A program made the translations under genes and the position numbers. From positions 1 through 37,583 of the forward strand of contig JAPPGX010000204.1 of NCBI GenBank assembly GCA_028877265.1: a DNA stretch of 37,583 nt, written 5' to 3'. Every line of letters begins with the position of its first letter. Position 1 is the first letter of the stretch. Of the stretch, positions 7,340 to 14,865 are shown piece by piece. The stretch comes from Acidobacteriota bacterium. Lineage in GTDB: Bacteria > Acidobacteriota > Vicinamibacteria > Marinacidobacterales > Marinacidobacteraceae. The notes under the pieces are model-generated. The model did no database searches. It was not told where the DNA came from and worked only from the letters and a program-made list of their open reading frames with translations.

Positions 7340-8737
7340 GTGCGCCGGACGACGCTCCTCGCGCTCCTGGCCGCACTGGCGGTCGCCGGCTGGATCGCCC
7401 TGTTCGAGCGCGACGGGGGCGCGGGCGACGAGGGACGCCCCGTCTTCGGTCTGGAAGAAGCCGCGATCCAGGCCGTCGAGATAGCGCGCCCCGGCGAACC
7501 GGCCGTTCGTCTCACCCGGGACGGCGAAGGGTTCGTCGTCGCGGAAGGCGATGGCCCGGAGTCGGCCGCCGATTCCGGGGAAGTGGATCTGTTCCTCCAG
7601 AACGTCGCCTCGCTGCGTTTCGAGCGCGAGATCGAGGGCGTGGCCGAAGCGGACCTCGCCGGATTCGGGCTCGATCCGTCCGGACTCGTGATCCGGGTGT
7701 TCCCGGAGTCCGGCGCCGATCCCCTCACCGCCCGCTTCGGGGACGAAACACCGGCGGCCGGAAACCGCTACCTCCAGCTCGGCGATCGGGTGCTGGTGAC
7801 GTCCGCCTTCGCGCGGGCGGGCTTCGACCGAAGCGCCTGGGATCTCCGGGACAAGCGGGTGTTCCGGCTGGACATGCCCGCCGCCCGGCGCCTCCGGGTC
7901 ACCGCCGGGGAAGAGACCGCGGTGGAGGTCGCCCGGGAAGAGGGCGTCTGGACCATCCTCCGCCCCTACCGCTTCGCCGCGGACCCCTACGAGGCCTCGC
8001 AGTTCGCGTCGGAACTCCTGGATGCGGAGATGGCCGGCGTGGCGCCGGAACCGGACGAAGGGGACGAGGATCCCTTCGGTCTGGCTTCGCCCCGGCTCAC
8101 GGCGGAACTGGACCTCGTCGCCGGGCCGCGGGAAGAGGCCGTCTCCCGGACCGTCCATTTCGGCGGCGAGAGCCGGACGCCGCCCGGCGTCTTCGCCCGG
8201 CTGGAAACGGATCCGTTGGTCTTCGTGGTCCGGAAGCCGCTCTTCGACGCGCTCCAAGAAGCGGCCGAGACCGGCATGGCAAGCTTTCGGTCCCTGGAAC
8301 TCTTCCGGTTCGCGGCTTTCCGGACCGTGGCGCTGCGCTTCAACACCCCTCACGGCGCAACGACGTTCCACCGCCGGGAGGGAGAGGAAGGCCGGGAATG
8401 GACGATGGAGCGCGGCGACGCCGCGCCGATCGTCGTGGACACGGTGGCGGTCGAGGACCTGCTCTACGAGCTGAACTCCACCGAGGCCGAGAGCGTGGGC
8501 GAAGCGAGCCTTCCCGGAGACGGCGCCGCCTGGACCATCGCGGTCACGGAAGAGATCGAAACGGACGGCGAAACCGGAGAGACCGGGCCGGAAACGCTCC
8601 ACCTGGCAGTCTCCGCGAGCGGCGAAGTGCGGGCGCTCCGGTCCGGCGACGACCGGACGCTCGTGGTGAGCGGGGACGCCTGGAAGGCGATCGCCGACCT
8701 GCTCGTCTCCGCCGGTGCTCCGCCCGAAGGCCCCTAG
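7340..8737 (+). CDS. DUF4340 domain protein, exporter-associated
   Basis: A 465-residue protein with one N-terminal membrane anchor (about residues 4-21) and a long beta-rich extracytoplasmic part. The motif series VFGLEEAAIQAVEIARPGEP, then LRDKRVFRLDMPAARRLRV, fits DUF4340, a domain usually found directly after GldG-type genes. It begins with GTG six bases after the GldG-like stop, with GAGGTG just upstream, so it is the last gene of the exporter operon. DUF4340 has no established biochemical role; here a structural or regulatory part in the exporter is inferred from position. Its TAG stop shares the CTAG tetramer 8734-8737 with the convergent TPR gene. Confidence 0.85.
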   Translation: MRRTTLLALLAALAVAGWIALFERDGGAGDEGRPVFGLEEAAIQAVEIARPGEPAVRLTRDGEGFVVAEGDGPESAADSGEVDLFLQNVASLRFEREIEGVAEADLAGFGLDPSGLVIRVFPESGADPLTARFGDETPAAGNRYLQLGDRVLVTSAFARAGFDRSAWDLRDKRVFRLDMPAARRLRVTAGEETAVEVAREEGVWTILRPYRFAADPYEASQFASELLDAEMAGVAPEPDEGDEDPFGLASPRLTAELDLVAGPREEAVSRTVHFGGESRTPPGVFARLETDPLVFVVRKPLFDALQEAAETGMASFRSLELFRFAAFRTVALRFNTPHGATTFHRREGEEGREWTMERGDAAPIVVDTVAVEDLLYELNSTEAESVGEASLPGDGAAWTIAVTEEIETDGETGETGPETLHLAVSASGEVRALRSGDDRTLVVSGDAWKAIADLLVSAGAPPEGP

Positions 8738-10278
8738 TCGGCGTCCGAGAGCGCCGCTCGGGAAAGGAGTTCCCGGAGAGTCGCGTCATCAGGAGCGTGT
8801 TCCAGGGCGGCCCGAGCCACCGCGGCTGCCTCCCCGTTCCGTCCGGCCCGCAACAGGAGCTCGGCGAGGCTCAGCGACGCCGCGGTGTGGGCCGGGTCGG
8901 CCTGAAGCGACTGGCGGTAGCGGGTTTCCGCTTCTGATGGACGGCCAAGCATCTCGAGCACCAGGCCGCTATCCGCCAGCGGTTTGGCCCGGGCCGGACC
9001 CGCGGTGCGGTCGAGTACCTGACCAAAGAGCGTCAGCGCCCGGGCGGGATCGCCGCTCATCGCGAAGGCGGTGGCGGCGGCGGCGCGAATCACGGGCGAG
9101 ATTCCCTCGCCGCCTGACTCCAGAACGCGGTCGAAAAGCACCGATGCAGCAGCTGGGTTTCCTTCACGAAGCCTCACGTCGGCCAGCCAGCGCGCGGCGC
9201 TGAGCGAGGCGCCATCGAGCGGTTCGCCAAGCGGCGGAACAAACGGCGTGAGGACTTCGGCCGCAGCGTCGAGACGGCCCAGTTGGAGATGCGCCCGAGC
9301 CTTGGCGATATCGAATGCCGGATCCCCAGGGTACCGGGCCGAGGCTGCATGCGCGACGCGTGCCGCTTCCACGGGGTCGCCCCGGTCCAGCAACAATCCC
9401 AGCAGTTCGACCCAGCCGTCCCGGCTTGAGGTCACGAGCCCCGGGGTCCGATCGATCACGGATCCCCGCACGACGCTGTGCTCGTTGAGCCGGGTGAGCA
9501 GCAGGTCCCGCCGTCGCGCCCGCAGGCGACTCTCCTCGTGACCGGAAAGCAGCCGCCGGCCCTCGGCAACCAGATCAGGATCGGGATCCTGAACGAGCAG
9601 CTGGCCGAGCCGGAAGCGGGCCAGGGAATCGTCAACAGGTTCGAGAATGGCTTTCCGGAGCCAGCGGATGGCCTCTTCACGCCGTCCGAGGAGCGCAAGG
9701 CAGCGGCCGAATTCGTAGGCGGCTCCCGCCGGCGGCTCTTCGGCGTGGGCAGCAGCCTCCAGGAGAGGCAGGGCGCCCTCGTAGTCGTCCTCGGCGAGCC
9801 GGAGCCTGCCGTGTTCGAGCGTCAGGGCGGGCGAATCCGCGGCGGTCGGGGTTCCCACCAAACGGCGAGACTCGGAGACCAGACCCGACTCACGTAACTG
9901 CATCGCCAGTTCCAACCGCGGCCCGTTCCCAAGGCGAGGCTCAAAGGTCAACAGTTCGGCCAGGACCTCGCGGGCCTCGTCGTCCCGGCTCAGCATGGCG
10001 AGCAGGCGGATGCGAAGCGCCAGGTTTTCGGGTTCGGGAGGAGCGTCCTCGAGCACCGCGACCGCTGCCGGATAGTCGAGCAGTCCGACATACGCCTCGG
10101 CCCAGTACCGAAGGAACTCCGGTTGCGCACCCTTCGGGCCGGCAGCGTCCAGAACTTCCAGCGCGGAGGCATAGTCCTGCTGCTGAAGCAGCCGGCGAGC
10201 CTCGGCCAGCAGCGTCGCATCCGGCTGGATGGCCCCGGGGGCCGCCACGAACAGGACGGAGAGGACGAGGCCAGTCAT
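8734..10278 (-). CDS. Exported tetratricopeptide-repeat protein
   Basis: A 514-residue protein made almost wholly of TPR-like helical pairs, seen as repeated A..LL..G....A......AL...P patterns from about residue 24 to the end (for example RYRQSLQADPAHTAASLSLA). The first 17 residues form a short signal-like hydrophobic segment, so a periplasmic site is likely. No enzymatic motif is visible; TPR proteins act as scaffolds. It is the last gene of a minus-strand series that begins with the TonB receptor, and its ATG lies 34 bases after the DUF6503 stop. TTGACA is present at 10311-10316 on this strand but no matching -10 follows. It ends four bases into the convergent DUF4340 gene. Confidence 0.85.
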   Translation of the reverse strand: MTGLVLSVLFVAAPGAIQPDATLLAEARRLLQQQDYASALEVLDAAGPKGAQPEFLRYWAEAYVGLLDYPAAVAVLEDAPPEPENLALRIRLLAMLSRDDEAREVLAELLTFEPRLGNGPRLELAMQLRESGLVSESRRLVGTPTAADSPALTLEHGRLRLAEDDYEGALPLLEAAAHAEEPPAGAAYEFGRCLALLGRREEAIRWLRKAILEPVDDSLARFRLGQLLVQDPDPDLVAEGRRLLSGHEESRLRARRRDLLLTRLNEHSVVRGSVIDRTPGLVTSSRDGWVELLGLLLDRGDPVEAARVAHAASARYPGDPAFDIAKARAHLQLGRLDAAAEVLTPFVPPLGEPLDGASLSAARWLADVRLREGNPAAASVLFDRVLESGGEGISPVIRAAAATAFAMSGDPARALTLFGQVLDRTAGPARAKPLADSGLVLEMLGRPSEAETRYRQSLQADPAHTAASLSLAELLLRAGRNGEAAAVARAALEHAPDDATLRELLSRAALSDAD

Positions 10279-10312
10279 GGTTGCCGATCCAGTGTCTGCG
10301 TTGACTATTGTG

Positions 10313-11074
10313 TCAAGGCGTCACGGTGAGCGAAACGGCTTCGTCTTCGCCGAGGTACTCCTCGTTCGAGTGGAAGAACCAGCTCCGCTTCGCCGGCAGC
10401 CGCAGTCCGCCGTTCTCGATCTCCCCGTCGAGGTGGATGTACTCCCCGTCGTTCGCCGACTCGTCGTGGTAGAAGCGGTAGCCGATCATCCGGGCCGTTT
10501 CCGGATGGAAGTAGAAGTACCAGGTGTCGCCGCCCACCTCGGGGTCGTAGGTGACCCGAACCTTGAGCGCTTGCTGGCCGTCATACGAGTCCATCACCGG
10601 CTCCGGGTCCACGATGGTCCCCGGATCGCGCAGCTTCATCGGCAAGCCCCAGACGAAAAGGTAGTAGTTCCGGAGCCACATCACGCGTTCGGCGTCGAGG
10701 CCGTGTTCGCCCAGCGCCGCCTCGTCGAGTTCTTCGTCGCCGTCCACGGCTCGCCGCAGGACTTCCTCACCGCTCACCGCGAACGACACCACCGCGGCGT
10801 CGGTCTCGCGACGAACCTCCATCGCGCCGCTTCCGGGAGCCATCCCCACTTCGACCGTGCGGGTGACCCCGTTCGGCCGGGACTCCATGATCCGCAGCGC
10901 GATCTCACCGCGGTCCCAGAGTCCGGCCGGATCGTGGTAGGCGATGGACCTGGCGATCAGCTCCTCCGCGGCGGAAACATCGGGCGCCGGCGGCTCGGGT
11001 TCGGGAGCTGCCGGTTCCCCGCCGCACGCCCCGAGAGCTCCAATCAAGAGTAGGGTCAGGCAGATTCTCGGCAT
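10313..11074 (-). CDS. DUF6503 family lipoprotein
   Basis: A 253-residue lipoprotein: MPRICLTLLLIGALGACGG has a good lipobox (LGAC, Cys17), followed by a Pro/Glu linker. The mature part matches the DUF6503 pattern familiar from Bacteroidota: ARSIAYHDPAGLWD near residue 45, YYLFVWGLPMKLRDPGT near 135, WYFYFHPETARMIGYRFYH near 190 and KRSWFFHSNEEYLGED near the end. The function is unknown; the fold is probably a LolA/outer-membrane-lipoprotein-like half barrel, which is inference. Its ATG overlaps the aldehyde dehydrogenase stop by one base (TAATG), so the two are translationally coupled. The frame stays open upstream, but that part lies inside the dehydrogenase gene. Confidence 0.85.
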   Translation of the reverse strand: MPRICLTLLLIGALGACGGEPAAPEPEPPAPDVSAAEELIARSIAYHDPAGLWDRGEIALRIMESRPNGVTRTVEVGMAPGSGAMEVRRETDAAVVSFAVSGEEVLRRAVDGDEELDEAALGEHGLDAERVMWLRNYYLFVWGLPMKLRDPGTIVDPEPVMDSYDGQQALKVRVTYDPEVGGDTWYFYFHPETARMIGYRFYHDESANDGEYIHLDGEIENGGLRLPAKRSWFFHSNEEYLGEDEAVSLTVTP

Positions 11075-12612
11075 TACGTGCCTCCTTCGCCGGCGCCGGG
11101 ACCGAACTCGATCCCCTGGGCGAGCGGCAGGTCCTTCGACCAGTTGATGGTGTTCGTCTGCCGGCGCATGTAGGCCTTCCAGGCGTCCGAGCCGGACTCG
11201 CGGCCGCCGCCGGTGTCCTTCTCGCCGCCGAAGGCGCCACCGATCTCGGCCCCCGAGGTGCCGATGTTCACGTTGGCGATCCCGCAGTCCGAACCCCGCG
11301 CCGAGAGGAAGGTCTCGGCCTCGCGGAGGCTGTCGGTGAAGATCGCCGAGGAGAGCCCCTGCGGCACGTCGTTGTGAAGGGCGATGGCCTGGTCGAGCGA
11401 TTCGGTCTCCAGGACATAGAGGATGGGAGCGAAGGTCTCCTCGGCCACCAGCGGCGTCTGGGCGGACATCCTCACGATCGCCGGCTCGACATGGTTCGGG
11501 CCGATGTCGGGGCGCCGCTCCCCGCCGCAGACGACCGTTCCCCCGTCGGTGACCACGCGCTCCAGCGCGCCCTGCATGGCTTCGACGGCGTCGCCCGAGA
11601 TCAGCGGTCCCATGAGGGTGGCCGGATCGAGCGGATCCCCGATGGGGACCTGCCGGTAGGCGTCGGCGAGCCGCTCCACCAGCGGTCCGGCGACCTCCCG
11701 GTCGGCGAGCACCCGGCGGGTGGTGGTGCAGCGCTGTCCGGTGGTGCCCACCGATCCGAACACGATGGCACGGACCGCGAGATCCAGATCGGCGTTCCGG
11801 CTGACCACCACCGCGTTGTTGCCGCCGAGCTCCAGGAGGCAGCGGCCCAGCCGGCCGGCGACCTCGGTGGCCACCTTCCGGCCGACCCGGGTCGAACCCG
11901 TGAAGGAAACCAGCGGCAGCCGCCGATCGGCAGCGAGCGCGGCCCCGAGTTCCCCGCCGCCCACCAGCAGGTTGAAGACCCCGGAGACGCCGTGGTCGTC
12001 CATCACCCGGTTGGCGATGTTCTGGACCGCAACGGAACAGAGGGGAGTGTGCTCCGACGGCTTCCAGATCACCGGGTCGCCGCACACCGCCGCGACCGCC
12101 GCGTTCCAGGACCAGACCGCCATCGGGAAGTTGAAGGCGGTGATGACCCCGATGGGCCCGAGCGGGTGCCACTGCTCGAACATCCGGTGGCCGGGCCGCT
12201 CCGAAGCCATCGTGAGCCCGTAGAGCTGGCGGGAGAGCCCCACCGCGAAGTCGCAGATGTCGATCATCTCCTGGACTTCGCCGTGTCCTTCGGCCCGGAT
12301 CTTTCCGGCCTCAAGTGCGATCAGGTCGCCGAGCGGTTCCTTGTCGTCGCGCAGCGCGCTCCCCAGATCGCGCACCAGGTCGCCGCGCTTCGGCGCCGGC
12401 AGCTCGCGGAACGAGCGGAAGGCCGCCGCCGCTTGGGTCACGACCTGGTGGGCCGCCCGGGCGTCCGCGGGGATGACCGCGGCGATCGGCTCACCCGTCG
12501 AGGGGTTCAGGGAGACGAGCGGCCGCTCACCGGTGAGGATCCAGCCCTCCGGGCCGGTGCAGGCGCCCGGAGCGCCCTCCCCAAGTCCCAGCCGATCGAG
12601 AACGGTTTGCAT
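11074..12612 (-). CDS. Aldehyde dehydrogenase, ALDH7 / aminoadipate-semialdehyde type
   Basis: A 512-residue NAD(P)-dependent aldehyde dehydrogenase. The ALDH7 subfamily pattern is strong: ITAFNFPMAVWSWN at the cofactor site, FTGSTRVGRK, LELGGNNA with the general-base Glu, then the catalytic cysteine in GTTGQRCTTTRR, and the tail NVNIGTSGAEIGGAFGGEKD. Members oxidise 2-aminoadipate-6-semialdehyde (piperideine-6-carboxylate) in lysine breakdown, or similar aldehydes; the actual substrate here is not proven. An upstream in-frame ATG at 12678 overlaps the previous gene. The ATG at 12612 gives the usual family N-terminus and is preferred. It lies 37 bases after the FG-GAP gene and is coupled (TAATG) to the DUF6503 gene. 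Confidence 0.92.
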   Translation of the reverse strand: MQTVLDRLGLGEGAPGACTGPEGWILTGERPLVSLNPSTGEPIAAVIPADARAAHQVVTQAAAAFRSFRELPAPKRGDLVRDLGSALRDDKEPLGDLIALEAGKIRAEGHGEVQEMIDICDFAVGLSRQLYGLTMASERPGHRMFEQWHPLGPIGVITAFNFPMAVWSWNAAVAAVCGDPVIWKPSEHTPLCSVAVQNIANRVMDDHGVSGVFNLLVGGGELGAALAADRRLPLVSFTGSTRVGRKVATEVAGRLGRCLLELGGNNAVVVSRNADLDLAVRAIVFGSVGTTGQRCTTTRRVLADREVAGPLVERLADAYRQVPIGDPLDPATLMGPLISGDAVEAMQGALERVVTDGGTVVCGGERRPDIGPNHVEPAIVRMSAQTPLVAEETFAPILYVLETESLDQAIALHNDVPQGLSSAIFTDSLREAETFLSARGSDCGIANVNIGTSGAEIGGAFGGEKDTGGGRESGSDAWKAYMRRQTNTINWSKDLPLAQGIEFGPGAGEGGT

Positions 12613-12649
12613 GCCGCCCGTATCGTAAGGGTGAGAAACCGGCTGCGCC

Positions 12650-14809
12650 TCAGTGGAGGACCTGGTATCCGGGCTCATCCTCGATCACGAGGATCCGCTG
12701 GTTGGCGGGAACGTTCCGCAGCACCCGGTGGCCACCGCCCGGCCAGCGGATGGTGACCTCCGCCACCGTCTGGTGCTGCCCGAGGCCGAATTCCAGGATC
12801 GGACTCGGCGTCACCCCGAAGCCCCCGCCGACCGCGACCTCCTGGAGTTGCACCGGCGCCTGCGGAGCATCGGTGACCCGGAGCGCGACCCGGGCGCCCA
12901 CGGCGTCCGGATGGAGGCTCGAGGCGCGGAGCAGGATGTGGAGCCAGCCGTTCGGATGCGGCAACTGGGATGCCGGATTCCGGTAGAAGCGGCTTCGCTG
13001 GCGGTCGCCCGGGAAGGCGCCCCCGATGGGCACGAAGAGGTCGACGTCGCCGTCGTGATCGGGGTCGGCAAAGGTCGCGCCGTGTCCCTTCCCCAGATCG
13101 TCCACGCCGGCGGAGGCGCTCACGTCGGCAAAGGTGCCGTCACCCAGGTTGCGGAACAGCCGGTTCGCCTCGAACCGCTCCATGGGCGGCGCCCCGACGC
13201 CGATGAAGATGTCCTGCCAACCGTCGTTGTCGTAGTCGCCGAAGGTGGCCGCCATGGCGCCCAGGTTCCAGGAGAGCCCGGCTTCCTCGGTCACGTCCGT
13301 GAAAGACCCGTCGCGGTCGTTGCGGTAGAGCGCCAGCCGGCTCCCTTCGTGGACCGCCTCGCCCTCAAGCCGGCTCTGGAGGGCCACTTCCATGTCGGAC
13401 GCGAATCCCACGATGAAGACGTCGAGCCAGCCGTCGTTGTCGTAGTCGAAGAAGAACCCGACGAACCCCTCGTGCGGAGCGGCGATTCCCGCCTGCGCCG
13501 AAACGTCCTCGAATCCGGCGCCCTCGAGGTTCCGGTAGAGCACCGGGCCGTCGAAAAAGTTGACGACCAGCAGGTCGGGCCAGCCGTCGCCGTCGTAGTC
13601 CCCGAATGCGGATCCGACGGAGCGGCCGTGGTCCGCCACCCCCATCGCTTCCCCGCGCTCGACGAAGCGGCCGTCCGGCGCGCCCAGAAAGAGTTCGTTG
13701 GGGGCGCCGCCCCGGGTGGCCACCCCGTTGGCGACGTAGAGGTCGAGCAGGCCGTCCCTGTTCACGTCGGCGACCGCCGCCGTGAACCCGTCCGCCGCAC
13801 TCGCGACCCCGGCGGCGGCCGCCACATCCACGAAGCGCCCGCCGTCGTTGCGGTACAGGCTGTTCGTGTCCTCACCGTCCCAGCCGTCCCGGGTGACGTA
13901 GAGATCGGGATCGCCGTCCCGGTCGTAGTCGAAAAAGAGCGCCGACCAGCCGCCGCGCGGATCGAAGAGTGCCGCGTCGAGGGCGGCCGCCGCAAAAGTG
14001 GCGGCGCCGTCTTCCACGAGTCGGTTCCGATAGAGCGCGTGCGGATCCCGGATTCCGAGGGAGACCAGATCGACGTCTCCGTCACCGTCGAAGTCGGCCC
14101 AGCCGCTTCCGCGGGCGCGGGACCAGCGTTCGATCCCGATCTCGGCGGACACTTCCTCGAAGCGAAACGGAGAGGCCGCGCCGCGGTCCGGGATGTCGAG
14201 CCGGTAGCGCTCCGGGAGTGCGTCCGGATCGTCGCCGGCGCGCCCGGCCGCGACCATCAGGTTCCAGCGCGTCTCGAGCAGCTCGGGCTCGAGGTCCGCG
14301 GCTTGCCGCAGCGCCGCCGCCGCGGGACCGGGAGCGCCCATCCGGAGCAGCGCGGCCCCGAGCGCCCGCAGCGTGGTGGCGCTGTCCGGGGTCTCGCGGA
14401 GCACCACCTCGAAGTCGGCGGTGGCGGCCGGATAGTCCCCGAGCCGCAGTCGGGCGATCCCCCGCCAGTGGTACTGCCGCGGATTCGTACCGTCGACGGC
14501 GATGGCGCGGGAGAGATGGTGGTCGGCGCGCCGCAGGCTGGTGTAGCCGCGCTGGATGTAGGCGAGGCCCACGTAGAAGTGGGCTCCCGCATGGTCGGGG
14601 TCCAGCGCGATCGCGTACTGGAAGAGTTCGATGGCCCGGTCGTTGTTGCGGAGGCCGACCATCCGGAGGCCGTGCTGGAAGTGCGCCTCGGCCGCCTGCT
14701 TGCGGATGTCGGCCGCGCCGTCCTGTGCGGACGCCGGAACCGGAGACAGCGCCAGGAGCAGCGTGAACGCCAGCGCTTCAAGGGCGGGCCGGTTCACGCT
14801 GGGGACCAT
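12650..14809 (-). CDS. Exported TPR + FG-GAP repeat + ASPIC/UnbV protein (CRTAC1 family)
   Basis: A 719-residue secreted protein. After a signal peptide (about 1-28, ending ASA) come TPR units (about 35-200). A beta-propeller region (about 215-620) follows, with seven calcium-loop motifs such as DFDGDGDVD, DYDRDGDPD, DVNRDGLLD and DYDNDGWLD. The C-terminal ASPIC/UnbV domain ends with FGLG and IRWPGG. This is the CRTAC1-like family, common in Acidobacteriota and Planctomycetota; ligand binding or adhesion is inferred. No Shine-Dalgarno is seen. A strong hairpin (14818-14845) lies 8 bases before the ATG, which is unusual. A GTG at 14797 is an alternative start. It follows the TonB receptor gene on the same strand. 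Confidence 0.93.
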   Translation of the reverse strand: MVPSVNRPALEALAFTLLLALSPVPASAQDGAADIRKQAAEAHFQHGLRMVGLRNNDRAIELFQYAIALDPDHAGAHFYVGLAYIQRGYTSLRRADHHLSRAIAVDGTNPRQYHWRGIARLRLGDYPAATADFEVVLRETPDSATTLRALGAALLRMGAPGPAAAALRQAADLEPELLETRWNLMVAAGRAGDDPDALPERYRLDIPDRGAASPFRFEEVSAEIGIERWSRARGSGWADFDGDGDVDLVSLGIRDPHALYRNRLVEDGAATFAAAALDAALFDPRGGWSALFFDYDRDGDPDLYVTRDGWDGEDTNSLYRNDGGRFVDVAAAAGVASAADGFTAAVADVNRDGLLDLYVANGVATRGGAPNELFLGAPDGRFVERGEAMGVADHGRSVGSAFGDYDGDGWPDLLVVNFFDGPVLYRNLEGAGFEDVSAQAGIAAPHEGFVGFFFDYDNDGWLDVFIVGFASDMEVALQSRLEGEAVHEGSRLALYRNDRDGSFTDVTEEAGLSWNLGAMAATFGDYDNDGWQDIFIGVGAPPMERFEANRLFRNLGDGTFADVSASAGVDDLGKGHGATFADPDHDGDVDLFVPIGGAFPGDRQRSRFYRNPASQLPHPNGWLHILLRASSLHPDAVGARVALRVTDAPQAPVQLQEVAVGGGFGVTPSPILEFGLGQHQTVAEVTIRWPGGGHRVLRNVPANQRILVIEDEPGYQVLH

Positions 14810-14817
14810 ACGAGAAA

Positions 14818-14845
14818 GGGGCGGGGGCCCGAAGACCCCCGCCCC
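14818..14845 (-). terminator. Strong UUCG hairpin with T-run between two same-strand genes
   Basis: Read on the minus strand, a 12-bp stem (one G-T pair) closes a TTCG loop in the stable C(TTCG)G form and is followed at once by TTTCT (14813-14817). This is the textbook form of a Rho-independent terminator. It lies between the TonB receptor stop (14866) and the FG-GAP gene ATG (14809), leaving only 8 bases before that start. It may end most TonB transcripts and attenuate the downstream genes. Confidence 0.8.
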
Positions 14846-14865
14846 GCAACGGGCGATGAGCGTCG

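Noticed and set aside
5765..8602. A 945-codon open frame on the minus strand across the exporter genes
   Set aside because: It is antisense to three well-supported genes, shows low-complexity Arg/Gly/Pro/Glu composition and no domain; such shadow frames are normal at this GC content.
10301..10316. TTGAC-n6-GTCAA inverted repeat and a TTGACA before the TPR gene
   Set aside because: Arms are only 5 bp and no -10 follows the TTGACA at 15-19 bases; the TTGA also contains the stop codon of the previous gene, which explains part of it.
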